Source of the DNA: Paracoccus sp. (in: a-proteobacteria)
Lineage (GTDB): Bacteria > Pseudomonadota > Alphaproteobacteria > Rhodobacterales > Rhodobacteraceae
Reading direction: 5' to 3'
Assembly: GCF_030538695.1 (NCBI RefSeq)
Contig: NZ_JAUNTN010000020.1
Location: 1 to 64,000, forward strand
DNA length: 64,000 nt
Shown: positions 1 through 9,107 of the stretch, piece by piece
Position numbering within the stretch: the stretch's first letter is position 1
Layout: the number at the start of each line of letters is the position of its first letter
Made by a program: the position numbers and the translations under genes
The notes under the pieces: model-generated
The model's database searches: none
Told to the model about the DNA's origin: nothing
Seen by the model: only the letters and a program-made list of their open reading frames with translations

Positions 1-527
1 AAGGGGTGAACGCGGTTCTTCCCTTCCTCGAACACGGTGCGGTAATTTTCGTCCCAGGTGTTCATGCCCCCCGCCGCGGTGCCAAGCACCACGCCCGAGC
101 ATAAGCCCAATTCGCCCGCGAAGGACAGGCCCGACTGGGCCACCGCCTGTTTCGCAGCCAGCAGCGTGAACTGCGTGAACTTGTCATAGAGCAGGCATTG
201 CTGGCGGTTAAAGTGATCCTCTGGCACCCAGCCGTGAACCTGCCCACCGATGCGCACCGCCAGCCGGTCCACATCGCGAAAGTCCAGATCGGTGATGCCG
301 CAGCGCCCCTCGCGGAAGGCGGCAAAGGTCGAGGCCACATCAAGCCCGAGCGCGTTGATCGTTCCCGCCCCGGTGATTGCCACCCGCCGCAGCCCCGAGG
401 CCGCAGCGACCGGCGGGGCAACATAGGCGGGTGCCGCAGGCGGGTTGCCCTGTACAACGGGATCGGATTTACGCGCCTTTTTCGTGGCCTTTTCGACCTT
501 ATCGCCCTTGGTTTTCTTGGGACTCAT
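1..527 (-). CDS. Beta-ketoacyl-ACP synthase, N-terminal part (cut by window edge)
   Basis: Only the first 175 residues lie in the window; the frame is open to base 1. A Lys-rich, Pro/Ala-rich leader of about 45 residues is followed by a FabF/NodE-type thiolase-fold start (RVAITGAGTINALG, then GGQVHGWVPEDHF and GVVLGTAAGGMNTW). The catalytic Cys-His-His residues would lie beyond the edge, so an active ketosynthase cannot be told from a chain-length-factor-like protein. The start ATG overlaps the stop of the upstream ACP gene (ATGA), so the two are translationally coupled. Together with LpxD this suggests elongation or supply of a specialised acyl chain, perhaps for lipid A; that role is inferred. 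Confidence 0.8.
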   Translation of the reverse strand, partial: MSPKKTKGDKVEKATKKARKSDPVVQGNPPAAPAYVAPPVAAASGLRRVAITGAGTINALGLDVASTFAAFREGRCGITDLDFRDVDRLAVRIGGQVHGWVPEDHFNRQQCLLYDKFTQFTLLAAKQAVAQSGLSFAGELGLCSGVVLGTAAGGMNTWDENYRTVFEEGKNRVHP

Positions 528-787
528 GCTTTTTCAGCCACCAGCTTTTCGACAGCGGCGATGATCTTGCCCATATCCGAGATGTCAAATTCGGATGCCT
601 CGGGGTCATTGGCGTTGAAAGGAATCGAGATGTCGAACGCCTCCTCGATCGCAAAGATCGATTCGACCAGCCCGAGGCTGTCGATGCCCAAATCGGCAGG
701 CGTTGCCTCGTCGGTGATCTGTTCGGGGTCCAGCATCGCCTGTTCGGCAATGATTTCCCGGATGCGGGTCTTGATGTCTTGGGTCAT
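524..787 (-). CDS. Acyl carrier protein
   Basis: An 87-residue acidic protein with the phosphopantetheine attachment motif DLGIDSLGLVES at about residues 33-44, where the Ser carries the prosthetic group. It is distinct from a housekeeping AcpP in sequence and has an extended loop (NANDPEASEFD) before the last helix. A good GGAGG site precedes the ATG. The gene lies between lpxD upstream and a ketosynthase downstream, with a 4-base overlap to the latter. This suggests a dedicated ACP for a particular fatty acyl product rather than general fatty acid synthesis. The resemblance in role to rhizobial AcpXL is only by context; the sequence is not clearly AcpXL. Confidence 0.88.
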   Translation of the reverse strand: MTQDIKTRIREIIAEQAMLDPEQITDEATPADLGIDSLGLVESIFAIEEAFDISIPFNANDPEASEFDISDMGKIIAAVEKLVAEKA

Positions 788-803
788 GGGAACCTCCGGC
801 CTG

Positions 804-1895
804 TCAGGTCTTATCCATCAGTTTTGTAACAGTTTCCTGAAGGCGCGCCACTTGCTCGAACAGGCGCGGCAGGCGGCGGATATTTTTCTGCGCTGTGACC
901 TGCGTTTCCATCTTGACCGCAGGGCTGCCAAGGATGACCCGGCCAGCCGGCACATTGGTATAGATTTTGCTGGCCCCGCCGGCGATCACATCGTCACCGA
1001 TAAAGATGTTGTCCGACACGCCGCATTGCCCGCCAAGCACCACCCGGTCCCCGATCCGGGTCGAGCCTGCCACCCCGCACTGTCCGGCGAACAGACAGTC
1101 GCGGCCGATCTGAACGTTGTGGCCAATGTGGTTCAGGTTGTCGATCTTGGTGCCTGCGCCGATCCGGGTCGCGCGGACGGTGCCGCGATCCACGGTGGCA
1201 TTGGCCCCGATTTCCACGTCATCGCCAAGCTCAACCCCGCCGAGGCTGTGGATGCGGGTCCAGCTTTGCTGGCGGATCTCGGCGCGTTCCCCCAGGGTTT
1301 CGCGGATGTCCTCGACCCCGGATTTTTCAGGGGTTACGAAAGAATGGCCATCCGCACCGATAATCGCGCCGGGGTTGATCCAGACCCGATGCCCCAGCAC
1401 CATCCCATGCGCCAGCCGCGCCCCGGCCAGCAGCGTCACATCATCCCCGATGCGGCTGTCGCGGCCGATGCTGACGCCGGTAGCAATGCGGGCGCGGGCA
1501 CCGATCCGCACCCCTGCGCCGATCACCGCAAAAGGCCCGATCACCGCGCCTTCCCCAATTTGCGCAGTCTCGTCGATCACCGCTGTCGGATGCACACCAC
1601 TGATCACGCCAAGATCCGCGCCGGGATCAAAGGCGCGGGTCAGCCCGGCCATCACCAGCCGCGGACGCGGTGCGAAAATCGCCGCCCGCAGCCCGTAAGC
1701 CTGCGGGTCCATACCCTCAGCCAGAATGGCAATACTGCCAGATTTCAGCGCCTCGGCATATTTCGGGGCCATCGCCAGCGCGATCACCCCCTCGTCCGCG
1801 TCAGACGGCTCGGCCGCGCCCGTCACCGGCAGGTCGGTTTCCCCCCAGGCGCGGGCATCCAGCGCACGCGCAAGTTCAGCAATGGTCAGGGTCAT
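804..1895 (-). CDS. lpxD: UDP-3-O-acylglucosamine N-acyltransferase LpxD
   Basis: A 363-residue protein with the LpxD layout. The N-terminal uridine-binding domain (residues 1-100) is followed by a left-handed beta-helix of hexapeptide repeats (for example IGEGAVIGPFAVIGAGVRIG near residue 115) and a C-terminal helix. The His-containing turn of the catalytic region is seen in DNLNHIGHNVQIG. LpxD transfers a 3-hydroxyacyl chain from ACP to the 2-amine of UDP-3-acylglucosamine in lipid A synthesis, in the cytoplasm. A GGGAG site precedes the ATG. The usual bamA-fabZ-lpxA neighbours are absent; instead lpxD leads an operon with its own ACP and ketosynthase. Whether it is the only lpxD in the genome cannot be told. 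Confidence 0.93.
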   Translation of the reverse strand: MTLTIAELARALDARAWGETDLPVTGAAEPSDADEGVIALAMAPKYAEALKSGSIAILAEGMDPQAYGLRAAIFAPRPRLVMAGLTRAFDPGADLGVISGVHPTAVIDETAQIGEGAVIGPFAVIGAGVRIGARARIATGVSIGRDSRIGDDVTLLAGARLAHGMVLGHRVWINPGAIIGADGHSFVTPEKSGVEDIRETLGERAEIRQQSWTRIHSLGGVELGDDVEIGANATVDRGTVRATRIGAGTKIDNLNHIGHNVQIGRDCLFAGQCGVAGSTRIGDRVVLGGQCGVSDNIFIGDDVIAGGASKIYTNVPAGRVILGSPAVKMETQVTAQKNIRRLPRLFEQVARLQETVTKLMDKT

Positions 1896-1920
1896 GGTTA
1901 TCTCCCTATTCAGGACAGGT

Positions 1921-3504
1921 TTACCCTTCGGCGCCGCCGCTTTCCAGCCCGGCGCGGCTCAGCGCCTGCCACAGCTTGCCGTCCCGGTTGTAAATGTCGG
2001 GATAGGTCCGCAACCGCCCGGTCTCATCGGGGAAGGTGGTGAAATAGACCAGATGCACCGGCAAGGGCGGGTCCAGTTTCAGCCAGCGTTCGTTGCCCCC
2101 CGCCAGCGCCCGGTCGAACATGCCGCGCGGGTTGTCTGTCTGGCGCGACAAAAGCTGTGTCGCAAGATCCACGGGGTCGCCCACCCGCACGCAGCCATGC
2201 GAATAGGCGCGGCTGTTGTGCGAAAACAGCCCTTTGGACGGTGTGTCGTGCAGATAGATGTTCCACGGGTTCGGAAAGATGAACTTGACGATCCCAAGCG
2301 CATTATCATCGCTGGGCTGCTGCTGCATCCGATAGGGAAAGTTGGCCTCGGTATATTTGGAAAAGTCGATGCTGCTGCGGTCGATCTTGCGGCCCCGGCT
2401 GTCCACGATGTCGATATGGCTGACCGCGTTGCGGTTCGCCTTGAGCCGCGGCAGGTATTCCCGCACCGTGATCGAGCGCGGCACGTTCCAGCGCGGGTTG
2501 ACCACGACATATTCCATCAGATCCGAGAACTCGGGCGTCTGCAATTCCTCATCGACCTTGCCGACCACGACGCGCGTGTCGAAAACCTGCTGTCCGCCAT
2601 CCAGAATCTGGGTCTTGAACTCGGGGATATTCACCCAAACCTGCCGCGCCATCGGGTCGGCATCCCCCATCCAGCGCATCCGCTCCAACGCCAGCAGGAT
2701 GCCGCGCTGGCTGCGGTCAAAGCCGCCGTTCAGCCGCCGCGCCGTCGCCGGGCCGCTGATCCCATCGGCGGCCAGGCCTGCCGCCTGCTGATAGGCCGCA
2801 ACCGCATCACGCAACGGCTGATCGTAAAGCTGCGGATCGGGACTGTCGGCCGTAAAGCCGATGCTAGCCAGACGCGCCCGAAGATCGGCCACCTGTGGGC
2901 TGCTTTCGCCGGGACGCAGCAGCACCTCGGGCGCCAGCGGCGCATCTGCGGGGGCGACCAGCCCGGCCTTTGCTCCAAGTGCCGCCTGCAATTGCGCATA
3001 ACGCGGGTCTTTCGGGCCAAGCCCGGTCAGATAGCCCACCGGATCGTCCGAGGCGATGAAATCACGCAGCATCCCGTCCAGCGGCGGGCGCCTGACCTCG
3101 CGCTTGATGCCGGGATCAACGCGCTGCGGGTCCACCACGCCGCCGGTCAGGTCACGCATCCAGCGGGCGGCGGCACGCGCTTCCTGCGCCTCTGCTCTGG
3201 CGCGAGCGGCGGCGTCGGTTGCCGCAGGTGCGGCAGGCAGGCTGTAACGGCTGACCGGCAGCCCATGCGCCGGTGCCGATGCCACGGCCTGAACCAGCGC
3301 CTGACGCCGGGCCGCACCATCCACCCCCTCGAAAATCGGGCGCAGGCCGTTTGCACCATAAAATGCCGCCAACCCAGGATCAGCAGCGACGTTTTGCGCC
3401 AAAGCCCATTCGAATTCATCAAAATCCAGCTTTGGCCCGGCAAGGGCCGCAACCGGCGCCGACAGCGCCAGCACCGCAACGACGCCCCGGATGATTCTGC
3501 TCAT
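1921..3504 (-). CDS. L,D-transpeptidase, YcbB/LdtD type
   Basis: A 527-residue exported protein. It has a signal peptide (residues 1-22, ending ALAG), an N-terminal scaffold region, a peptidoglycan-binding domain at about 195-260 (SPQVADLRARLASIGF ... DGISGPATARRL) and a YkuD catalytic domain at about 300-475. The catalytic motif SHGCVR has its Cys near residue 438, with the conserved HDTPSKGLFSHNSRAYSHGC run before it. It would form 3-3 cross-links in periplasmic peptidoglycan. The frame stays open upstream, but the ATG at 3504 sits behind CAGGAAT and opens directly into the signal peptide, so it was chosen. It is followed by lpxD after 25 bases, so it may lead the lpxD-acp-ketosynthase operon. 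Confidence 0.92.
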   Translation of the reverse strand: MSRIIRGVVAVLALSAPVAALAGPKLDFDEFEWALAQNVAADPGLAAFYGANGLRPIFEGVDGAARRQALVQAVASAPAHGLPVSRYSLPAAPAATDAAARARAEAQEARAAARWMRDLTGGVVDPQRVDPGIKREVRRPPLDGMLRDFIASDDPVGYLTGLGPKDPRYAQLQAALGAKAGLVAPADAPLAPEVLLRPGESSPQVADLRARLASIGFTADSPDPQLYDQPLRDAVAAYQQAAGLAADGISGPATARRLNGGFDRSQRGILLALERMRWMGDADPMARQVWVNIPEFKTQILDGGQQVFDTRVVVGKVDEELQTPEFSDLMEYVVVNPRWNVPRSITVREYLPRLKANRNAVSHIDIVDSRGRKIDRSSIDFSKYTEANFPYRMQQQPSDDNALGIVKFIFPNPWNIYLHDTPSKGLFSHNSRAYSHGCVRVGDPVDLATQLLSRQTDNPRGMFDRALAGGNERWLKLDPPLPVHLVYFTTFPDETGRLRTYPDIYNRDGKLWQALSRAGLESGGAEG

Positions 3505-3813
3505 ATTCCTGCACCGATTCGTTTTTCTTGTTTGATATGGCTGATTCGCACAGCGCGACCCACAATGCCAGCGCTGCCCGCGCTTGCGACAATTTTGTCG
3601 CTTGACGCGCGGCCTGTTGACCACAGGCGGCAACAATACCCCCACGCCGCACCCGGAAGCGGCAAAAATCCGCCGATACTGGCGGATTTGCGCCATGCCG
3701 GGAACTTAATTGCTGCGATCGTGCCAAGCTGGTGACATATTCTTAACGAGTTCAGGTTAAACCCGAGCTTGCCGCGAACGGGCGGCGACAAAAAACAGGA
3801 CAGGCGATCTGAC
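3505..3813. promoter_or_regulatory. Divergent intergenic region between two cell-wall genes
   Basis: This 309-base non-coding stretch separates the L,D-transpeptidase from the divergent DUF882 peptidase gene and must hold both promoters. It contains a perfect 7+2+7 dyad, GCGACAATTTTGTCGC, at 3586-3601, followed by TTGACG. No convincing sigma70 -35/-10 pair was identified. The region is more AT-rich near 3720-3760 (TTCTTAACGAG, GGTTAAAC), just upstream of the plus-strand gene. No RNA gene was seen in it. Confidence 0.5.
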
Positions 3814-4371
3814 ATGACTCTCGACATTTCCCGCCGCGGCGTTCTGGGCATCTTCGCGGCAACGGCTGTTGCTGCCGCCCCATATTCAGCCAATGCGTTT
3901 GGCATCCGGCGCGGTGCCGGTGATGTGCGTCGCATTGCGATGTATAACCCGCGCACTGGCGAAAGCATCGACACGGTTTACTGGGTTGATGGCAAATACA
4001 TTCGTGAATCGCTGAACGAGATTAACTACTTCATGCGCGACTGGCGCACGGGTCAGGTGCGCGGCATCAACCCGAACACCATCGACATCGCCGCTGCTTC
4101 GCACCGGCTGCTGCAAACCAACGAACCCTATATGATGCTGTCGGGCTATCGTTCGGCGCAGACCAATCAAATGCTGTCGCGCAATACCCGCGGCGTAGCC
4201 CGCAACTCGCTGCATATTCAGGGCATGGCTGCCGATATGCGGCTGAAGTCGCGCTCGGTGAACCAGATGTTCCGCGCGGCGGTGTCCTGCGCTGGTGGCG
4301 GGGTCGGCAAATACAGCCGCTCGAACTTTGTCCATATGGATTGCGGTGCTGTCCGCACCTGGGGCGTCTGA
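3814..4371 (+). CDS. DUF882 / M15-type murein peptidase, exported
   Basis: A 185-residue protein. The N-terminus DISRRGVLGIFAATAVAAAP followed by YSANA looks like a Tat-type signal. The mature domain carries LAS/M15 metallopeptidase features: GYRSAQTN, SLHIQGMAAD (His-x6-Asp zinc ligands) and NFVHMDCG (third His ligand). Family members (YcbK/DUF882) are periplasmic and thought to act on peptidoglycan peptides; the activity here is inferred. The start at 3814 was chosen over an in-frame codon at 3769 because it begins at the signal sequence. It is divergent from the L,D-transpeptidase gene, so the two cell-wall genes may share regulation. Confidence 0.85.
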   Translation: MTLDISRRGVLGIFAATAVAAAPYSANAFGIRRGAGDVRRIAMYNPRTGESIDTVYWVDGKYIRESLNEINYFMRDWRTGQVRGINPNTIDIAAASHRLLQTNEPYMMLSGYRSAQTNQMLSRNTRGVARNSLHIQGMAADMRLKSRSVNQMFRAAVSCAGGGVGKYSRSNFVHMDCGAVRTWGV

Positions 4372-4397
4372 TCCCCGGCCGTCCGGGCGATCTGCTG

Positions 4398-4426
4398 AAG
4401 GGCCTGTCGCATCGCGGCGGGCCTTT
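4398..4426 (+). terminator. Possible weak terminator
   Basis: Imperfect GC hairpin (AAGGGCC ... GGGCCTTTT) with a short T run, just downstream of the DUF882 gene and before the sugar operon. One mismatch in the stem, so only tentative. Confidence 0.35.
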
Positions 4427-4500
4427 TGCGTTCTGGATCGTTTACCCCGGCGCGGCTTTTGTCTAAGCCTGTGATAACGCAAACCGCTGACAGGCATATG

Positions 4501-5676
4501 ATGTTTTACCCTCTGGCCAGCCCGACTTGGGACGATGCCGAAGCGCAGGCCATGGCCCGCGTCATCGCCAGCACCCGGCACACGATGGGACCAGAGGTCG
4601 CGCGGTTTGAAACCGATTTCGCAGCATATCTGAACAGTCCGCATGTGCTGATGGCCTCGTCCGGCTCGGCGGCGAATCTGCTGATGCTGGCAGGCTGTTT
4701 CTGGCACCCTGATCTGGACTGGCGGCAGGGGGATGAGGTGATCGTGCCGGCCGTCAGTTGGTCCACGACCTATTTCCCGGTTTCACAGATGGGCTTGCGG
4801 CTGCGTTTCGTGGACATCGACCCGGCCACGCTGAACATTGACCCAGCACTGGCCGAGGCCGCCATAACCCCCCGCACCCGCGCAATTCTGGCGGTGAACC
4901 TGCTGGGCAACCCCGCCGAGCTGATCCGCCTGCGCGAGATCTGTGACCGCCACGGCATCCTGCTGCTGGAGGACAACTGCGAATCCATGGGTGCCACGCT
5001 GGCAGGCCGCCAGACCGGGACATTCGGCTTTGCCGGGACGTTTTCGACGTTTTTCTCGCATCATATCTGCACGATGGAAGGCGGGCTGATTGCCACCCCC
5101 GACCGCCGCTTGCGCGATACCATCCTGTCCTTGCGGGCGCATGGCTGGACCCGCGAACAGCCCGAGGGCAGCCATCTGGCCCCCGACCCCGATCCATTCA
5201 TCCGCCAGTTCCGCTTTGCCCTGCCCGGCTATAACCTGCGTCCACTGGAGCTGGAGGGTGCGACCGGACAGGAACAGTTGCGCAAACTGCCTGATTTTAT
5301 CGTGAAGCGCCGCCGCAATGCCGCGATCTTCCGTGACCTCTTTTCCGATTGTGAGGATGTGACGATTCAGCAGGAAACCGGCGAATCGTCGTGGTTCGGC
5401 TTTGCCCTGACCCTGCGCGAAGGGCTGGCAGACCGCCGCGGCGATCTGGTTCGGGCGCTGACCGCTGCTGACATCGAGACCCGCCCTATCGTCGCAGGCA
5501 ATTTCCTGAACAACCCCGTCATTAGCAAGCTGGACCATACCGTCGCCAGCCCCTTGCCCGCCGCTGAAACCATTGATCGGCAAGGGCTGTTCACCGGCAA
5601 CGGCCATCTGCCGCTTGGCCCGCAACTGACCCGTCTGCGCGAGGTCGTCGAAACTGTCCGAAAGGCAAAGCCATGA
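4501..5676 (+). CDS. ColD-like PLP-dependent sugar 3-dehydratase (DegT/DnrJ/EryC1 family)
   Basis: A 391-residue DegT-fold protein (ColD is of similar length). The Schiff-base Lys of sugar aminotransferases is missing: the segment reads [12 protein letters not shown], and counting back from EGG puts the first His where Lys normally lies, as in ColD (HHITMGEGG). The PLP Asp motif [12 protein letters not shown] is present. It therefore probably removes the 3-hydroxyl of GDP-4-keto-6-deoxy-mannose rather than transaminating. It is first in an operon with gmd, manC and fcl, joined to gmd by an ATGA overlap. ATG 4501 has AGG at a 6-base spacing; ATG 4498 and an upstream start at 4426 are less likely. 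An RfbH-like or perosamine-type role is less consistent with the missing Lys. Confidence 0.8.
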   Translation: MFYPLASPTWDDAEAQAMARVIASTRHTMGPEVARFETDFAAYLNSPHVLMASSGSAANLLMLAGCFWHPDLDWRQGDEVIVPAVSWSTTYFPVSQMGLRLRFVDIDPATLNIDPALAEAAITPRTRAILAVNLLGNPAELIRLREICDRHGILLLEDNCESMGATLAGRQTGTFGFAGTFSTFFSHHICTMEGGLIATPDRRLRDTILSLRAHGWTREQPEGSHLAPDPDPFIRQFRFALPGYNLRPLELEGATGQEQLRKLPDFIVKRRRNAAIFRDLFSDCEDVTIQQETGESSWFGFALTLREGLADRRGDLVRALTAADIETRPIVAGNFLNNPVISKLDHTVASPLPAAETIDRQGLFTGNGHLPLGPQLTRLREVVETVRKAKP

Positions 5677-6740
5677 CCCGTAAGGCATTGATAACAGGCG
5701 TAACCGGGCAGGATGGCGCCTATCTGGCCGAGTTCCTTCTGGCCAAGGGCTATGAGGTTCATGGCATCAAGCGCCGTTCGTCCAGTTTCAATACCGGGCG
5801 CATTGATCATCTGTCGATCGACCCCCATTCCGGCAGCCGCTTTCATCTGCATTACGGCGACATGACCGACGCCACCGCACTGATCCGAAGCGTCACCGAA
5901 ATCCGCCCGGATGAGGTTTACAACCTCGCCGCACAAAGCCATGTCCGGGTCAGTTTCGATATGCCGGAATATACTGCCAATTCCGACGCGCTTGGTGCGC
6001 TGCGCCTGCTGGAAGCGATCCGGCTGGCCGGGCTGACGGAAACGCGGTTTTATCAGGCGTCCACATCCGAGCTTTACGGCGACGCCCCCGCCCCGCAGGA
6101 TGAAAACACCCCGTTCCGCCCGCGCAGCCCCTATGCGGCGGCGAAACTTTACGCCTACTGGGTGACGGTGAATTACCGCGAGGCTTACGGGATGTTCGCC
6201 GCCAATGGCATCCTGTTCAACCACGAAAGCCCGCTGCGCGGTGAAACCTTTGTCACCCGCAAGATCACCCGCGCGGTGGCGGCGATTGGTTTGGGGCTGC
6301 AAGATACGCTTTACCTCGGCAATCTGGATGCGCAGCGCGACTGGGGCCATGCGCGGGATTATGTCGAAGGCATGTGGGCGATCCTGCAACATGACCGCCC
6401 CGATGATTTTGTGCTGGCCACGGGCGAGACCCATTCCGTCCGCGATTTTGCCAAGGCCGCCTTTGCCGCCGCCGGCACCCGTCTGGAATGGCAAGGCACG
6501 GGCGTCGATGAAACCGGCATGGATGCGGACACGGGCCGGGTGCTGATCCGCATTGATCCCGTCTATTTCCGCCCGACCGAAGTGCCGCTGCTGCTGGGTG
6601 ATCCGGCCAAGGCGCGGCGCGAATTGGGTTGGTCGCATCGCACCAGCTTTGCTGATCTGGTCGCAGAGATGGTGGCCGAGGACCGCCGCCTTTTGGAAAC
6701 CGAGCGCCTTGCCCGCCGTGCCTATGGGGTCAGTGAATGA
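5673..6740 (+). CDS. gmd: GDP-mannose 4,6-dehydratase
   Basis: A 355-residue short-chain dehydrogenase-type protein with the NADP-binding start [17 protein letters not shown], the Gmd signature [17 protein letters not shown], the catalytic Ser/Thr region ASTSELYG and the YxxxK pair in [12 protein letters not shown], plus [16 protein letters not shown]. It converts GDP-D-mannose to GDP-4-keto-6-deoxy-D-mannose in the cytoplasm, the branch point for GDP-fucose, GDP-colitose, GDP-perosamine and GDP-rhamnose. It overlaps the preceding dehydratase gene by four bases and runs into manC by overlap, so the pathway is co-expressed. Confidence 0.96.
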   Translation: MTRKALITGVTGQDGAYLAEFLLAKGYEVHGIKRRSSSFNTGRIDHLSIDPHSGSRFHLHYGDMTDATALIRSVTEIRPDEVYNLAAQSHVRVSFDMPEYTANSDALGALRLLEAIRLAGLTETRFYQASTSELYGDAPAPQDENTPFRPRSPYAAAKLYAYWVTVNYREAYGMFAANGILFNHESPLRGETFVTRKITRAVAAIGLGLQDTLYLGNLDAQRDWGHARDYVEGMWAILQHDRPDDFVLATGETHSVRDFAKAAFAAAGTRLEWQGTGVDETGMDADTGRVLIRIDPVYFRPTEVPLLLGDPAKARRELGWSHRTSFADLVAEMVAEDRRLLETERLARRAYGVSE

Positions 6741-8152
6741 TGACCCCGGTTCTTTTGGCGGGCGGTTCCGGCACCCGCCTCTGGCCCGTGTCGCGACGCA
6801 GTTTTCCCAAGCAGTTTGGTCAGATTGCGGGTGATTTATCGCTGTTTCAGCAATCTGCCCTGCGTCTGTCCGCACCGCAATATGGCAAGCCGCTGGTGCT
6901 GACGCATGAGGATTTCCGCTTTATTGCCACCGAACAGCTTGGTGCCATTGGCATTACCCCCGCCGATGTGCTGATCGAACCGGCGCCGCGCAATACCGCC
7001 CCTGCGGTGCTGGTCGCCGCCCTTTACGCCGCCGCGCGTGACCCGGAATCGCTGGTGCTGATTGCACCCTCGGATCATGCCATGAACGACCCGGATGCGT
7101 TTAATGCCGCCGTCTTACGCGGTGCGGATGAGGCCCGGCGCGGTCAGATCGTGACCTTTGGCATCCAGCCGACGCGGGCGGAAACCGGCTATGGCTATTT
7201 GGAACCTGCCGGTCTTGGCGACATCGCCCCCTTGCGCCGTTTCGTCGAAAAGCCTGATACGGACACCGCGCAATGGATGCTGGAACAGGGCAGTTTCTTG
7301 TGGAACGCCGGGATTTTTCTGTTCAAGGCGCAGGTCATGCTGGACGCTTTCCGCGATCTGGCCGCCGATTACATGGGGCCGGTTCTGGCGGCGATGAAGG
7401 CATCGCGCCGCGACCTTGGCTTTATCCGGCTGGATGCACCCGCATGGGAAAAGCTGCCGGATCTGTCCATCGACTATGCGGTGATGGAAAAGGCGGCAAA
7501 CTTGTCGGTGGTGCGCTATGCGGGCCATTGGTCAGACCTTGGCGGCTGGGATGCGGTCTGGCGCGAAGGACTGGCGGCTGCGCCAGATGCGGCAGGCGTG
7601 GTCACACAAGGCCCGGCGCAGGCGCAGGATTGCCGCGATGTGCTGCTGCGATCAGAGGATGCCGACACGCAGATCGTCGGCATCGGGCTGGAAAATCTGG
7701 TGGTGGTGGCCACCTCGGACGCGGTGCTGGTGGCGGATAAATCCCGCGCGCAGCAGGTCGGCGCTGCGGTCAAAACGATGAAAGCAAATAATATTCGGCA
7801 ATCCGAGAGCTTCCGCCGCGATCACCGCCCTTGGGGCTGGTTTGAAACGCTGGCGCTGTCAGATCGGTTTCAGGTCAAGCGTATCGTGGTCAAACCGGGT
7901 GGAATCCTGTCGCTGCAAAGCCACCTGCACCGGGCCGAACATTGGATCGTGGTCAGCGGCACCGCGCGGGTGACGCTGGATGATGCGACCCATGTGCTGA
8001 CGGAAAACCAGTCGGTCTATATCCCACTTGGGGCAAAACACCGGCTGGAAAACCCCGGCAAGCTGCCAATGGTTCTGATCGAGGTGCAGACCGGCGGCTA
8101 TCTGGGTGAGGACGACATCACCCGATATGAGGACATCTATGCCCGCCCCTGA
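6737..8152 (+). CDS. manC: Mannose-1-phosphate guanylyltransferase / mannose-6-phosphate isomerase
   Basis: A 471-residue bifunctional type II protein. The N-terminal nucleotidyltransferase domain has the pyrophosphorylase signature [22 protein letters not shown] at residues 6-27 and FVEKPD. The C-terminal cupin isomerase domain begins at RPWGWFETL (about residue 355) and holds [15 protein letters not shown]. It makes GDP-mannose from mannose-1-phosphate and GTP and probably interconverts fructose-6-P and mannose-6-P, feeding Gmd. ATG 6737 overlaps the gmd stop; a second ATG at 6740 is possible, but GGGG upstream is better spaced for 6737. Confidence 0.96.
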   Translation: MMTPVLLAGGSGTRLWPVSRRSFPKQFGQIAGDLSLFQQSALRLSAPQYGKPLVLTHEDFRFIATEQLGAIGITPADVLIEPAPRNTAPAVLVAALYAAARDPESLVLIAPSDHAMNDPDAFNAAVLRGADEARRGQIVTFGIQPTRAETGYGYLEPAGLGDIAPLRRFVEKPDTDTAQWMLEQGSFLWNAGIFLFKAQVMLDAFRDLAADYMGPVLAAMKASRRDLGFIRLDAPAWEKLPDLSIDYAVMEKAANLSVVRYAGHWSDLGGWDAVWREGLAAAPDAAGVVTQGPAQAQDCRDVLLRSEDADTQIVGIGLENLVVVATSDAVLVADKSRAQQVGAAVKTMKANNIRQSESFRRDHRPWGWFETLALSDRFQVKRIVVKPGGILSLQSHLHRAEHWIVVSGTARVTLDDATHVLTENQSVYIPLGAKHRLENPGKLPMVLIEVQTGGYLGEDDITRYEDIYARP

Positions 8153-9062
8153 CCGCATCGCCCTGACCGGCGGCACCGGGCTGGTCGGTCGCGCCGTGCT
8201 GCGGCAGGCCGAGACGCGCGGCATCCCCATCCTTGCGCCGCGCCGCGCTGATCTGGACCTGGCCGACCCGCGCCGGGTGGCGGAATGGCTGGGCGATCAC
8301 CAGGTCGATACGCTGATCCATGCCGCTGCGAAAGTGGGCGGAATCGCTGCCAATATTGCCGACCCGACCGGGTTTCTGGCAGAGAACATCGCGCTGAACC
8401 ACGGCGTTCTGATGGGGGCGCATCAGGCCGGAGTTACGCGGCTGCTGAATCTCGGTTCAAGCTGCATCTATCCGCGCAATTACCGGCAGCCACTGGTCGA
8501 AACCGACCTGATGGCCGCGCCTCTGGAACCCACGAACGAAGGCTATGCGCTGTCGAAAATTGCCGCCCTTCGGCTGGTGCAGGCCATTGCCGGGCAATAC
8601 CCCGACCGGCATTGGCGCAGCCTGATCCCCTGCAACCTGTTCGGGATCGACGACCATTTCGGCAGCACCTCGGCGCATCTGATCGCAGCGATTATCACCA
8701 AGGTTCTGACCGCCGGACCAGTTATCGACATCTGGAGCAGCGGCACCGCCCGGCGCGAGTTTCTGTTCGCGGATGATCTGGCGGGTTTCATTCTGGACAG
8801 CTTGCCCCGGCTGGAAACCTTGCCGCCGCTGATGAACACCGGCTTTGGCCGCGATTACAGCGTCAATGAATATTACCAGATGATTGCAGATCTGGCGGGT
8901 TGGCAGGGGCGCTTTACCCATGACCTGACCCGCCCCGAAGGCATGGCGCAAAAATTGATGGATTCGTCGCTGGCGCGGCGTCACGGATGGGCACCGCCCG
9001 ATAATCTGATCCCCGCGCTGAGGGTCACACTAACGGCAGCGCGCGCACGGCTGCAAACGTAA
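8139..9062 (+). CDS. fcl: GDP-L-fucose synthase / ColC-like epimerase-reductase
   Basis: A 307-residue SDR protein with ALTGGTGLVGRAV at the N-terminus, the SSCIYP motif containing the family's catalytic Cys, YALSK (Tyr and Lys of the SDR triad) and an AHL that matches the conserved His. It acts on a 4-keto-6-deoxy GDP-sugar by epimerisation and NADPH-dependent reduction at C4. With a ColD-like dehydratase in the same operon, the product is more likely GDP-L-colitose (ColC role) than GDP-L-fucose, but sequence alone does not separate the two. The start at 8139 has GAGG six bases upstream and overlaps the manC 3' end by 14 bases. Confidence 0.9.
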   Translation: MPAPDRIALTGGTGLVGRAVLRQAETRGIPILAPRRADLDLADPRRVAEWLGDHQVDTLIHAAAKVGGIAANIADPTGFLAENIALNHGVLMGAHQAGVTRLLNLGSSCIYPRNYRQPLVETDLMAAPLEPTNEGYALSKIAALRLVQAIAGQYPDRHWRSLIPCNLFGIDDHFGSTSAHLIAAIITKVLTAGPVIDIWSSGTARREFLFADDLAGFILDSLPRLETLPPLMNTGFGRDYSVNEYYQMIADLAGWQGRFTHDLTRPEGMAQKLMDSSLARRHGWAPPDNLIPALRVTLTAARARLQT

Positions 9063-9063
9063 A

Positions 9064-9087
9064 CGGGCGGCCCCAAGGGACCGCCCG
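9064..9087. terminator. Hairpin terminator between convergent fcl and pntB
   Basis: Stem CGGGCGG (9064-9070) pairs with CCGCCCG (9081-9087) around a ten-base loop, directly after the fcl stop. It sits between genes that end toward each other and may serve both; no strong T run. Confidence 0.6.
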
Positions 9088-9107
9088 CCTGTCATATCAC
9101 CGAAAAA

